This document shows positions 1 through 8,526 of a stretch of 64,000 nt of DNA, in pieces. Location of the stretch: assembly GCA_965214945.1 (NCBI GenBank), contig OZ244029.1, positions 2,790,001-2,854,000 on the forward strand, written 5' to 3'. The notes beneath the pieces were generated by a model. That model was not told the DNA's origin. It saw nothing but the letters and a program-made list of their open reading frames with translations, and did no database searches. The first letter of the stretch is position 1. Every line of letters begins with the position of its first letter. The translations under genes were made by a program, and so were the position numbers. Source of the stretch: JAAXHB01 sp965214945. Its GTDB lineage: Bacteria > Actinomycetota > Acidimicrobiia > Acidimicrobiales > Aldehydirespiratoraceae.

Positions 1-1401
1 TCCGGCGACCCGCTCATCACCGCGCCACTCGATTCCGGGTTCGGCATAGGCATACCACTGCCGGCCGATGCCGGCCGGCATAGTGAACCGGCGGTCACCG
101 GCGGGACACACAAACCAACGGGGGCCCGACACGATCTCGGCGATGGACGCATTGAGGCGGAAGCGCTGAATCGACTGCGCGAGCCATTGGAACTGACGGT
201 CGCCTCCGGAGGTGCCCAGGGTCATCCACCGCGTCGGGCAGGCACCGGCACGTCGCACGTGAGCGGCGCTGAGGGTGTGGGGCAGGATCTCGCCGCCCCT
301 GGGGTTCGTAGCAGGCAGATCATCGCGGCTCGACAGCACAGTGCCGACCCGGTTGCTTAAGGCAATCCCGGTGTCACCTGCCACCCAGCCCGTGCCGAAC
401 TGGACACCGGCCAGGCTGTGCACCAGCACCGCTGAGCAGCCCTCTCCGTCTGCTGCGGCCGAGACGGTGGTGCCCGCCGGACCCCGCGTGAACAGATCGA
501 TCAGGTGCTTCTCGGCCAAGGGGGCCACCGTCTCGGCGTAGGTCCGCCCCGCGGGGTCGGCAAGGTAGGCGCGTCCGTCGGTGCTCGCAGCGAGGTCAGC
601 AGCGTCGCCGCGCCCTGCCAGGTCGGCGGACGGCTCGCTCAGCAGCGTCGGCGTCATCGGGCCGTAGCTGGGAGGCCCCGAGACCCACACGGTGACGTCA
701 GCGAACTCGCGGCGCACGGCCGGGTCGATCCGGGCCTCCATCCGGTGCAGATCCTCCCGCCGCAGCCAGGCACCCTCCGAGCGCGCCGCGGTTGCCACCC
801 GATCGCACAGCGCTCCGTGATAGAGGGCACCGGCGCCGCAGCCCGCGATCTCTTCCAGGCTCTCGGCCAGTCGCGGCAGTCGGATCGTCTCGCCCGGTCG
901 CGGGGGCCGGGGAGTGCCGATCACGCGCTCCAGAGCCTGATCCAGGCCGCGGGCGCCGACCCGCCTGTAGACCTCGCTCATATAGGCCGTGGCCTCGTGG
1001 CCGGCGGCGGCGTCCAGGGCGGCCGCAAAAAGCTCGTGCCACCTGAGGCGTCCGCACCGGCTCCACGCCGCCTCAGCCCCTCGCAGCGCGCCCGGCACCG
1101 CCGCGGCGCGAGGCCCCACGGCTGTGATCTCAGCGGCGGGCTCAATGCCCAACGGAGCACGAGACCAGCCGCCGTAGACTGTGACAGCGCCATCGCGCGC
1201 CACCAGTGCCAGCAGCTCACCTCCCGGACCGCATTGCGGAGCGTTCACCACCCATTGGGTGAAGCCGGCCGCCAGTACCGCGTCCACGGCGCTTCCGCCT
1301 GAGACCAGAGCTTCGATCCCGGCCGCGGCCGCCAGCTCATGCCCGGAGGCCACACCGGCCGCGCCGGAAGCTAGCAGCCCGTCCATCGACTCGGCCCGCA
1401 C
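1..1401 (-). CDS. gamma-glutamyltransferase family protein, 3' end outside the window
   Basis: At least 467 residues are open to the window edge with no stop, so the C-terminus is missing. The N-terminal part (GVASGHELAAAAG, GGSAVDAVLAAGF, NAPQCGPGGE) matches the gamma-glutamyltransferase / acylase-like Ntn-hydrolase family. A GTT-V-S segment near the lower-coordinate third fits the autoprocessing site whose Thr becomes the nucleophile; downstream a Gly-Ser-rich stretch (LGTSGGDRQ) resembles the small-subunit substrate loop. Such enzymes hydrolyse or transfer gamma-glutamyl groups; the substrate here is unknown. The GTG start at 1401 lies two bases past the stop of the CDC48-like gene, implying translational coupling; ATG at 1386 is an alternative. 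No signal peptide is evident, unlike secreted GGTs, so a cytoplasmic role is likely. Confidence 0.82.
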   Translation of the reverse strand, partial: MRAESMDGLLASGAAGVASGHELAAAAGIEALVSGGSAVDAVLAAGFTQWVVNAPQCGPGGELLALVARDGAVTVYGGWSRAPLGIEPAAEITAVGPRAAAVPGALRGAEAAWSRCGRLRWHELFAAALDAAAGHEATAYMSEVYRRVGARGLDQALERVIGTPRPPRPGETIRLPRLAESLEEIAGCGAGALYHGALCDRVATAARSEGAWLRREDLHRMEARIDPAVRREFADVTVWVSGPPSYGPMTPTLLSEPSADLAGRGDAADLAASTDGRAYLADPAGRTYAETVAPLAEKHLIDLFTRGPAGTTVSAAADGEGCSAVLVHSLAGVQFGTGWVAGDTGIALSNRVGTVLSSRDDLPATNPRGGEILPHTLSAAHVRRAGACPTRWMTLGTSGGDRQFQWLAQSIQRFRLNASIAEIVSGPRWFVCPAGDRRFTMPAGIGRQWYAYAEPGIEWRGDERVAG

Positions 1402-1403
1402 GT

Positions 1404-3512
1404 CTACGGGCCTGTTATACGAGCCAGCGCCCTCAGCGCGGCAGCGATGTCGTCGAAGCTCAAAGGCCGATCCTCCAAGGCCGCCCGGCTAGCGGCCTCG
1501 CCGATCAGCATCACCAGGTCGGCGGCGCTGCGGCCTCGGGTGCCAGCGGCCAACTCTGCGGCCAGATCACTCGCGAGCTCGAACCCGCGGGCTGACGCCA
1601 GCATCATAAGCAGCGCCCTGCGCCGGTCGCCGTCGGGATCGGGCACCTCCAGGTGAGCCCCGAGGCGGCCCGAGCGCAGCACGGCCGGGTCGATCATCTC
1701 GGGCCGGTTGGACACGCCCACGACGAAGACCTGACCCGCGGCCATCGCGTCGTCCAGCGACGCCAGCAGCGCTGCGACAACCCGCTCGTCAGTGCGCTCG
1801 CCGCTGCCGGCGGTCCGCACCGGTGCCAGAGAATCGAGATGATCGAGCATGACCATAGACGGACGGGCCTGACAGGCCCGGCGGAACAGGGCGCGCACCG
1901 CCTCCTCAGACTCTCCCAGCCACTGGTTGTAGACCTTGCTGGGCTCGATGGCGACGAAGTTCACACCCAGCTCGGAGGCCAGAGCGTGCACCAAAGCGCT
2001 CTTGCCCGATCCGGGCGGGCCGTGCACCAGCACCCCCTGACCGGCGTCCGCATCGCTGCCGGACGCGCCGGTCACAGTTCGGCGGCCGAGTTCGGCAAGG
2101 CGAGCCTTGATGTCGTCTAAGCCGACGATGTGACCCCAGGCGATGCGCTCAGTCCTGGTTACCGTGTCGCGCAGCACGCTGGGCCGCACGATGCGCAGCG
2201 CCGACTTGAAGTCCTCTAGCTCAACAGAAATGTCGGCGTCGGAGAGCGAGTCGGCTAGCTCGAACCCCTCGCGGTTCTGCGCCAGCCGGTCGGCCGCAGC
2301 CAGGCCAGCCGACCGGGCCAAATGCATGAGATCGGCGCCGACGAAGCCGCCCGTCTCGGCGGCGAGGTCGGTGATGGCGGCGCTGGCGTCGGGGCTGAGG
2401 GGCATCTCCCGGGTGTGGATGGAGAGGATCTCGGCTCGGGCGTCCTCGTCTGGAGGGCCCATGAAGATTTCCTCCTCGAAGCGGCCCGGTCGCCTGAAGG
2501 CGGGGTCGATGGCCTGAATACGGTTGGTGGTGGCCATCAGAATCAGGCCATCTACCTCCTCCAGCCCGTCCATCAGGGTGAGCAGCTGGCTGGCGGCCCT
2601 CACGTCGCTCTGTGAGGCCAGACGCTCCCGGTGGGTGGAGATTACGTCGAACTCGTCGAGCATCACCAGCGAGGGGGCGTGCGCCAAAGCCCGCGAGAAA
2701 AGCAGGCGCAGATTGGCCTCGGTCTCACCCTGGACGCTGCCCACCAACTCGGTGGCCGACATCCGGTATGCCGTGACCCCGAGTTCGTTGGCCATGGCCT
2801 TCGACATCAGGGTCTTGCCGGTGCCGGGCGGGCCGTGAAGCAGAACACCCTTGGGCGGCCTCACGCCGAGGCGTCGATAGAAGCCCGGTCGCAGCAGGGG
2901 CAGCTCGACCAGCTCGCGGAGCCGGCGGATTATGACGTCGGCACCTCCCACGTCGGCCAGGGTGATAACCCTCTCCGAGACGCTCACGTCTGCCCGGTGC
3001 AGCTCGACCTCGGTGGAATCGCCCATCCTGGCCGGGGCGGGAGAGGCCAGGTCGATGCGCACCATCATCGCGGCACCGCCCGGGTGCACCTCCGCCAGCA
3101 CCCGGTTGCCGGGGTACAGCGGAGTGCCGTCGTCACGCAGCCTTTGCAGCAACCGCTGATGCAGATTGAAGGTGAGGTTGTAGGGGGGTGTGATGCGCGC
3201 GGTGGAGGCCACCGGCAGGTCGCCTGCAGCCTCCACGGTCAAGGTCTGGCCGGGGCGCACCCCGAGCTGGGGCCACAGCATCCGCCCGAGCCGGGCCAGC
3301 CGTGCGTCGGAGCCGGCACCGCGCCTGACCCGGGCCCAGGCCCGGTGGTCGGGGGTCCGCAGAGAAGCAGTCCCGCCGGGCTCGATCCCGAGATCGGCCA
3401 TCACCTCAGGGGCGAGGGCGACCTCCGACGATCCGAGCTCGACGGCCGGTGCCGGACACGCTGCCAGCGCGGCAGCGCTGGCACGGTAGCCCGCGCCTGC
3501 GTCGGCAGTCAT
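1404..3512 (-). CDS. CDC48/VAT-like tandem AAA+ ATPase
   Basis: A 702-residue protein with an N-terminal substrate-binding region (about 1-180, double-psi barrel-like as in CDC48/VAT) and two AAA modules. D1 has Walker A HGPPGTGKT near residue 226 and Walker B VMLDEFD near 285. D2 has Walker A HGPPGSGKS near 497, but its Walker B reads VMLDHLD near 554, with His where the catalytic Glu is expected. Both modules keep arginine-finger regions (RRPGRF, LRSGRL). The family unfolds or remodels proteins as hexamers. I chose ATG 3512 over GTG 3548 because 3548 overlaps the upstream cupin, and a GGAGAG lies 12 bases before 3512. The gene sits between a cupin and the GGT gene in one transcription unit, an unexpected setting for a segregase. 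Confidence 0.88.
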   Translation of the reverse strand: MTADAGAGYRASAAALAACPAPAVELGSSEVALAPEVMADLGIEPGGTASLRTPDHRAWARVRRGAGSDARLARLGRMLWPQLGVRPGQTLTVEAAGDLPVASTARITPPYNLTFNLHQRLLQRLRDDGTPLYPGNRVLAEVHPGGAAMMVRIDLASPAPARMGDSTEVELHRADVSVSERVITLADVGGADVIIRRLRELVELPLLRPGFYRRLGVRPPKGVLLHGPPGTGKTLMSKAMANELGVTAYRMSATELVGSVQGETEANLRLLFSRALAHAPSLVMLDEFDVISTHRERLASQSDVRAASQLLTLMDGLEEVDGLILMATTNRIQAIDPAFRRPGRFEEEIFMGPPDEDARAEILSIHTREMPLSPDASAAITDLAAETGGFVGADLMHLARSAGLAAADRLAQNREGFELADSLSDADISVELEDFKSALRIVRPSVLRDTVTRTERIAWGHIVGLDDIKARLAELGRRTVTGASGSDADAGQGVLVHGPPGSGKSALVHALASELGVNFVAIEPSKVYNQWLGESEEAVRALFRRACQARPSMVMLDHLDSLAPVRTAGSGERTDERVVAALLASLDDAMAAGQVFVVGVSNRPEMIDPAVLRSGRLGAHLEVPDPDGDRRRALLMMLASARGFELASDLAAELAAGTRGRSAADLVMLIGEAASRAALEDRPLSFDDIAAALRALARITGP

Positions 3513-3520
3513 GAACCGAT

Positions 3521-4018
3521 TCAGCTCTCCGGGTTGGCGGCCCGCCACTCAGGGCAGGGCTCGAGAACCTCCATGGCCACGCCGCCCTCGGCGCTGATTG
3601 CCGAGTCGAGGTTGGCCCAACTCACCAGCATGCGCGCTGCGCCGACCCCGGTGTTGAAGTGCTGATATGTGACGCCGGACTCCTTGATAGGAATGACGAT
3701 GGCGTCGCCCTCCTCCCATTCGTGGGCTTTGCCGTCGAGCACTGTGTGGCCGCCGCCGGCAAGCACAAAGTGCAAGATGCCGCCCTGGCAGTAGAGCTTG
3801 CCGCTGCTGGAACTCTGCGGGATCTCTAGCTCGTGGAAGTAGAGGGCCCGTGTGCTGGGCGTCTCCAGATGCGGGTGCAGGTACCACCGCATGGTGCCCA
3901 TGCGGTTCAGCTCGGGCTCGCACTCGGCGCGGCCGATGAGGTTCTCGGCTCTGGCCCGGCGGTCGCGCTCGGCTCGGGCCTCTTCGAAAGTGAGGTCGTA
4001 AAGGGTGCGGTCAGCCAT
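3521..4018 (-). CDS. small cupin-domain protein
   Basis: 165 residues with one cupin beta-barrel in the second half: motif 1 is degenerate around GKLYCQGGILHFVLAGGG, and motif 2 includes GDAIVIPIKESGVTYQHFN. The usual two His plus Glu set of motif 1 is poorly kept, so a catalytic dioxygenase role is uncertain. The ATG overlaps the stop of the upstream, larger cupin by eight bases, so the two are co-translated and may be partners or successive duplicates: they share the phrase VxxQHFN. Cytoplasmic; no signal sequence. Confidence 0.75.
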   Translation of the reverse strand: MADRTLYDLTFEEARAERDRRARAENLIGRAECEPELNRMGTMRWYLHPHLETPSTRALYFHELEIPQSSSSGKLYCQGGILHFVLAGGGHTVLDGKAHEWEEGDAIVIPIKESGVTYQHFNTGVGAARMLVSWANLDSAISAEGGVAMEVLEPCPEWRAANPES

Positions 4019-4628
4019 TGAAGCCGCCCGCTCGCTCGCCGATGATCTTGGTGACGGCCACGATCGGGTCATCGTCGGTGTCCGAGTCGTCGTAGCCGGA
4101 ATCCTTGGCGGCCATCTCGCGCCAGTTGGACTGCTCTTTTACCTGGGCCAACATCGAGCCCGTCTGGAACAAGAAGGGGATGTAGATAAAGGCGATCCAC
4201 TGGGAACTCTGGGTGTCGTCGTAGTTGAAGTGCTGATGCTCGACACCGCCCGGCTTGACCGGCAGTATCAAAAGGTCGCCGGGCTTCCAGTGGTATTCGA
4301 CGCCGTCAAAGACGCTGTAGCCGGCACCACGGGTGACGTAGATGACCAGTCCGCCCTGATGAGTGTGGGCCCCGGATTCGGTTTGGATGTCCTTCTGAAA
4401 CAGCATCCAGTCCTGCACAGCCCGGTTCTCGGCCTTCATGTGCAGGAAGTACTTGCTGCGGCCTTGGCGGGATTGCTGCCAGGGGAGGTCGCGGCCCTTG
4501 ATGACGACCTGGCCGGTGTTGGCCAGGTCGCGGCGCTCCTTAAATGTGGAGAAGAACACCTCGTAAGGGTGGCGGTCCTCTTGGCTGCGGTCTCGCTCGC
4601 GGAGCCGCACCTGTTCGCGCTCAAACAT
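4011..4628 (-). CDS. cupin-domain protein, possibly a dioxygenase-like enzyme
   Basis: 205 residues. The cupin core carries SGAHTHQGGLVIYVTRG (motif 1, with two His) and PGDLLILPVKPGGVEHQHFN (motif 2, with His), a plausible metal site, in the manner of gentisate or 3-hydroxyanthranilate dioxygenase-type cupins; assignment to one reaction is not possible. The N-terminal 60 residues are charged (EREQVRLRERDRSQED). The C-terminus is acidic (DDSDTDDD). It lies between the amidohydrolase and the smaller cupin, all on the minus strand with tight spacing, so a shared pathway is likely. Confidence 0.72.
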   Translation of the reverse strand: MFEREQVRLRERDRSQEDRHPYEVFFSTFKERRDLANTGQVVIKGRDLPWQQSRQGRSKYFLHMKAENRAVQDWMLFQKDIQTESGAHTHQGGLVIYVTRGAGYSVFDGVEYHWKPGDLLILPVKPGGVEHQHFNYDDTQSSQWIAFIYIPFLFQTGSMLAQVKEQSNWREMAAKDSGYDDSDTDDDPIVAVTKIIGERAGGFNG

Positions 4629-4718
4629 GTCGTGAATCCTCGCTGTCTGTTGCTCTGTGCTGGCCTGTTCCTCGACCTGTTCTGCGATCCGGGTGTCCTG
4701 GCGCTGCGCGAACGCCGG

Positions 4719-5903
4719 TCAGGCCGCCATGCGCAGGAACCGGGCCGCGTTCTGAGAGAAGAGCTTCTCACGCTGCCGTCGGTCGGGAATATCCCATCCC
4801 AGGGCAACCCCGGGCGAATCGGGGAAGCGGCACTGGGCATGGGGAAAATCGGACTGGTACATCAGAACGCCGTCGCCGAGCACGTTGGTGACGTATTCAA
4901 AGATCTTCTCACCCTCGTAAAACTCGATCCCGCAGAACACGTGCCCCGCCCGGGCGTAGTCCGACGGCAGCATCGACAGAGCCGGCCCTTTGCTCTTGAG
5001 GTGCTTGGACTGGCCGTCGAGACGTAGCAGCCACTCCGGGAGCCAACCGCAGCCCGTCTCGGAGAAGCCGACGCGGAAGTTCGGGTAGCGGTCGAACACG
5101 CCGCTAAGCAGCAAGTAGGCGAGTCGGAGCTGCGCACCCCAGGGATGCGCAGCGGTGCGCGCCACCACAATGTTGTCCCACACGTCGCGGTAGCCGGGGA
5201 AATAGGGCGGCTCATAGAAGAAGGAGTGATGCAGTAGCGGCAGATCGACAGAGGCCATGGCCGCCCAGATGGGCTCGAGGTCCGGGTCGTCGATGGGGAA
5301 GCCCTCAGGCAGCGACAGCATGGCCCCCGACACGTCCGGCCCCGAGGCGTTGTCGAAAATATGCTTGACCGACCACTCCACGTCGGCGCCGGTGACCAGC
5401 AACAGGCTCTTGAGCCGGTTCGGAGCGACGGAGCAGAAGTCGGTCATGTAGCGGGCGTACGCCTCGTACAGGCCGGTCGCCACGTCGGTGGGGCAGACCG
5501 TGAGCGACTGCGGCCACGTGCCTGGGATCACCAGGTGCACGTCGACACCCTCCCGGTCCATGTCGGCCAGCCGGCCTTCGGCGTTGTCGTGCCCGACGCT
5601 CGCTGTCGGGGAGTCCTCGGTTATAACCAGACCCCGGATCTTGCCCTCCAGCGCGGCCCGTCCTCCAGCGCCCAGTTTCTCCTCACGGTGCGACTTCTCG
5701 CCGATTTCTCTGAGGTAGCCGCGGGGCTCGATGCTCAGGTTGGTCCAGGGGCCGTCGGGATCACCGTATGTGAGGGGCAGCTCCACCCGGCGCTCGTAAC
5801 GGGCTAGCTCGTCGTCCCAGCGGGCAAGCAGCCTCTTATCGGCGTATCGCTTCAACACCTCCACCGACGGCCAGACATGTGTGTCGGTGTCGATGATCGT
5901 CAT
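4719..5903 (-). CDS. amidohydrolase-2 family metal enzyme (ACMSD-like)
   Basis: 394 residues starting MTIIDTDTHVWPS, the D-x-D/T-H signature at the beginning of amidohydrolase-2 TIM barrels. Further family marks are HLVIPGTWPQ, a central LLHHSFFYEPP, the G-F-S-E-T-G-C-G-W-LPEWLLRLD segment and LMYQSDFPHAQ near the end. The family includes ACMSD and gamma-resorcylate decarboxylases, so decarboxylation or hydrolysis of a ring-derived acid is plausible. An open frame extends upstream to 6020, but ATG 5903 directly precedes the metal motif and follows a purine-rich GCGAGGG. It is transcribed divergently from the M20 gene. Confidence 0.83.
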   Translation of the reverse strand: MTIIDTDTHVWPSVEVLKRYADKRLLARWDDELARYERRVELPLTYGDPDGPWTNLSIEPRGYLREIGEKSHREEKLGAGGRAALEGKIRGLVITEDSPTASVGHDNAEGRLADMDREGVDVHLVIPGTWPQSLTVCPTDVATGLYEAYARYMTDFCSVAPNRLKSLLLVTGADVEWSVKHIFDNASGPDVSGAMLSLPEGFPIDDPDLEPIWAAMASVDLPLLHHSFFYEPPYFPGYRDVWDNIVVARTAAHPWGAQLRLAYLLLSGVFDRYPNFRVGFSETGCGWLPEWLLRLDGQSKHLKSKGPALSMLPSDYARAGHVFCGIEFYEGEKIFEYVTNVLGDGVLMYQSDFPHAQCRFPDSPGVALGWDIPDRRQREKLFSQNAARFLRMAA

Positions 5904-6000
5904 GCCCTCGCGCACACCTGCTCCTCCCCGCAGCCTGCGCCGAAACAGCGAGACAGCCTTTGCCACCCGCCGTGCAGACCTACTGGACTCCACATTTTGC

Positions 6001-6016
6001 ATTCTGTATACCGTTT
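6001..6016. promoter_or_regulatory. GTATAC/ATACCG element in the divergent amidohydrolase-M20 spacer
   Basis: GTATACCG lies at 6006-6013 in the 264-base spacer between the amidohydrolase and the M20 gene. Related elements occur in two other divergent spacers (9371-9387, 21840-21857). It may be part of an operator or a -10-like box; the spacer has no other recognisable gene. Confidence 0.3.
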
Positions 6017-6167
6017 CCACGGACAGCCCGGCAATTCCTGCTCAGCTCAGCCGGCCACCATCCCCTCGGCGCTGCGACGCAGCGCCGAGGGTGTCAGTAA
6101 TCGACCCTGTTCTAGTGTGAATCGCCAGGTCGGCTCGTATTGCCAGAGGCCTATGCCAGGAGCGGCT

Positions 6168-7466
6168 ATGACAACTGATTCGATATCTGATCTGAACATC
6201 GGCTCAGACTTCGTAGACGAAGTGTTCGAGCACATCGAGGCCGATCGCGAGCTGCTGGCCGACACCTGCCTGGAGCTGGGCAACACCTTCGGGCCGTGCG
6301 GCCACGAGCAACCGGTCGCCGACGCGGTCAGCGCCTGGTATGAGCGCCATCGGATTCCGGCCCGCCAACAGCGAATCCTGGAAGACCGCTCCAACGTGGT
6401 CGCGCTCTTGGCCGGTGCCCGGGGCGGCAGGAGCTTGATCTTCAACGCCCATCTCGACACCGAGATCAGCGGCCCCGACCACGAGAATCTCATGGAGTCC
6501 GACGATCCGAACCTCGTCGGGGCCTGGCGCGAGGGCAACCGCATATTCGGCCATACCGTGCTCAACGACCGGGGCTGCATGGCGGTGTTCATGGTGATGG
6601 CCAAGGCCCTGCGGTCCGCCGGTGTGGAGCTGGCCGGCGACGTGATCTTGACCTCCGTGGTAGGCGAGACCGGCATGGCCCCGGTCGACGAGTATCAGGG
6701 GCTCAACTATGAAGGCAAGGGGCTTGGCTCGCGCTACCTCGTCGATCACGGGGTGCGGGCCGACTACGCCCTCGTGGCGGAGACCACGGCCTGGTCGATG
6801 TCGTGGATCGAGTGCGGCGCCGCCTACCTCAAGGTCACCCTGAGGGGCCGCAATATGTACACGCCGAGGCTGATACGCCGGCCTGACCTGGCCGACCACC
6901 CCAACGCCATCGTGAAGGGTGCGGCCGTGGCCGCCGCGCTAGAGGCCTGGTGCGTCGACTACGAGGAACGCAGCTCGTATCAGTCGGAGCTGGGAGAGGT
7001 CAGGCCCAAGGCCCAGATCGGCGCTATCCGGGGCGGGGTGCCGTACCGCCCCAACCGGTCTTCGCCGGTATGCAAGATGTACATGGACGTGCGCATTCCG
7101 CCGGACGGGGCGATCGGCGCCGTAATCGAGGAGGTGAGGGCTGTGGCCCGCTCGGTCGACCCCGCCGCCGAAGTGGAGTGCTACATGGCCAAGGCCGGCC
7201 AGCGCGGCACTGGAACAGCGCCGCTGGCCGCAGCGGTGGAGCAGGCCTACGGCCGGGTAGTTGGGGGCCGGACCCCGCCCCCGCAGGTCGCCCACACCTC
7301 AATGTGGCGCGACACCAACGTCTTCAACTCGGTCGGCATCCCGTCGCTGACCTTCGGTCCGCCCCGCGGCTCGGCTGCCGTGCAGGGAACCGGCCATTTC
7401 GAGCTGGACGACTTGGTGGCCGCTGCCAAGGTGTACGCCGCGACGGCCATCAACATTTGTGCCTGA
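6168..7466 (+). CDS. M20/ArgE-DapE family metallohydrolase
   Basis: 432 residues. AHLDTE is the first di-zinc motif, NDRGCMAVFMVMAKAL is the bridging-Asp region, VGETGMAP carries the catalytic Glu, and VAETTAW a further ligand; a late H-TSMWRDTNVF segment matches the family C-terminal His. Such enzymes hydrolyse amide bonds (deacetylases, carbamoylases, dipeptidases). In this setting an N-carbamoyl or N-acyl amino acid product of ring opening is a plausible substrate, which is inference. ATG 6168 has an AGGAG five bases upstream; the open frame reaching back to about 5877 has no such site. Confidence 0.88.
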   Translation: MTTDSISDLNIGSDFVDEVFEHIEADRELLADTCLELGNTFGPCGHEQPVADAVSAWYERHRIPARQQRILEDRSNVVALLAGARGGRSLIFNAHLDTEISGPDHENLMESDDPNLVGAWREGNRIFGHTVLNDRGCMAVFMVMAKALRSAGVELAGDVILTSVVGETGMAPVDEYQGLNYEGKGLGSRYLVDHGVRADYALVAETTAWSMSWIECGAAYLKVTLRGRNMYTPRLIRRPDLADHPNAIVKGAAVAAALEAWCVDYEERSSYQSELGEVRPKAQIGAIRGGVPYRPNRSSPVCKMYMDVRIPPDGAIGAVIEEVRAVARSVDPAAEVECYMAKAGQRGTGTAPLAAAVEQAYGRVVGGRTPPPQVAHTSMWRDTNVFNSVGIPSLTFGPPRGSAAVQGTGHFELDDLVAAAKVYAATAINICA

Positions 7467-7486
7467 GTCACAAGGCCTCAGGCACA
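7458..7486 (+). terminator. hairpin overlapping the M20 stop codon
   Basis: A perfect 10-bp stem, TGTGCCTGAG at 7458-7467 with CTCAGGCACA at 7477-7486, with a 9-base loop. It overlaps the stop codon of the M20 gene. No T-tract follows, so it is either a weak or Rho-assisted terminator or an mRNA-protecting structure between converging transcription units. Confidence 0.5.
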
Positions 7487-7561
7487 GCTATATCAGCTAA
7501 AAGACCTGGACGCTGCCGTCGTCGAACGCCATGAGAACGGAACAGGATCAACGCCGGTAGC

Positions 7562-7597
7562 CAGGCCGCCAAAGGTAGTGTCAGGTCGCCAAAGGTA
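7562..7597. repeat. 16-bp direct repeat, period 20
   Basis: CAGGYCGCCAAAGGTA occurs at 7562-7577 and 7582-7597 with one mismatch, in the spacer between the converging M20 and Rieske genes. No function is evident. The rest of 7487-7636 shows nothing recognisable. Confidence 0.6.
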
Positions 7598-7636
7598 CCC
7601 GTCGGATGTCTGCGCAGTGGCTCCGGGAGGGCGGGA

Positions 7637-7969
7637 TCAGTCGGGACCGCGCTTGGCGGGCAGCTCCACGCGGATGCGGCCGCCGCGCGCTTCGAGGGCG
7701 TAGCGGGGCTGATAGCGGTCTCGGGCCGAGCAATAGCCGGTAGTGATCTCATACGCCCACTGATGGCCGGCGCAAACCAGGCGAGAGCCGAGCATCACAC
7801 CCTCATTCAGCTTGCGGCCCCGGTGGATGCAGACATTGGACAGAGCCACCGGCGAACCGCCGTTCCACAGCAGCAGGATCTCGTGACGGTCGCAGCTGAC
7901 GACCAGCTTGCCCGCCCGGGCCAGGTCGTCGGTGCCCGCGACATCGAACCAGCCCCGAAGCGGAGGCAT
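7637..7969 (-). CDS. small Rieske [2Fe-2S] ferredoxin
   Basis: 110 residues with the Rieske ligands C47-x-H49 (CIHRGR) and C66-x2-H69 (CAGHQW), length typical of a soluble Rieske ferredoxin rather than an oxygenase alpha subunit. Its role would be single-electron transfer to an oxygenase. ATG 7969 starts the conserved region (PPLRGWFDVAGTDDL); an upstream TTG at 8023 is possible. It is third in a minus-strand set with a second ferredoxin and an HDO-type oxidase, which makes it a candidate electron donor to that oxidase. No reductase gene is adjacent. Confidence 0.87.
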   Translation of the reverse strand: MPPLRGWFDVAGTDDLARAGKLVVSCDRHEILLLWNGGSPVALSNVCIHRGRKLNEGVMLGSRLVCAGHQWAYEITTGYCSARDRYQPRYALEARGGRIRVELPAKRGPD

Positions 7970-8086
7970 TAGCCGCCGCTCTCGGCAGCAGACGTCCCCG
8001 GAGTCAGTACCGGGCCCCGGCAACGAACAACAGCGGCACGGTCACCAAGGCCGCGGTCACCGAGCCCGGCATCGGACATCACGGAG

Positions 8087-8449
8087 TCAGTCGCCGTCGC
8101 CGGCGCCGAGCCATCTCTGCTTGAGGCGTCTGCCGGCCCGGGACTCCTCGTCCAGGCCCACCTGGTCGGGGTCCCAGCTCACCGTCACGTCGCCGCGGGC
8201 ATAGGTCTGGCAGGCGAGGCGGTACCCCTGGTCGAGCAGCTCCCCCAGCCGTATCCGCTCCCTGCGCCTGGGCGGATCTAAGTTCTCAGCCCCCTGCTCG
8301 ATCACCATTCGGTCGGTGCCGCAATTGCCGCTGGCACATTTCCAGGGCAAGCCGCAGTCGGCGCGGATCGACACCCGCAGGATGTTCACCTCAGCACCGT
8401 CGGGGAACTCGTAGCAGCGGCCGGTGGTCTTGAAATCGATCCGGGGCAT
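8087..8449 (-). CDS. [2Fe-2S] ferredoxin-fold protein with an Asp in a ligand position
   Basis: 120 residues with an N-terminal fer2 beta-grasp. The cluster loop reads CASGNCGTDRM (C38, C43, D46) and the distal ligand is in LACQTY (C80). Plant-type ferredoxins use C-x4-C-x2-C and a distal Cys, so Asp46 replaces the third Cys; an extra C32 lies six residues before C38. The protein may hold a Cys3-Asp cluster, swap in C32, or have a shifted redox potential. It lies between the Rieske protein and the HDO oxidase on the same strand. A C-terminal tail of about 25 charged residues follows the fold. Confidence 0.8.
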   Translation of the reverse strand: MPRIDFKTTGRCYEFPDGAEVNILRVSIRADCGLPWKCASGNCGTDRMVIEQGAENLDPPRRRERIRLGELLDQGYRLACQTYARGDVTVSWDPDQVGLDEESRAGRRLKQRWLGAGDGD

Positions 8450-8526
8450 AGGAAAGAGGCTGAACCGGAGCCGGCCGGGCCGAGACGATCAGCAGGCCCG
8501 GGCAATCCCGTGGGCGGAGCGGCCGG

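Noticed and set aside
505..1302. Long open plus-strand frame over the GGT region
   Set aside because: It mirrors the GGT-coding minus strand; its translation is Arg/Pro/Gly-rich without domains, a typical high-GC shadow.
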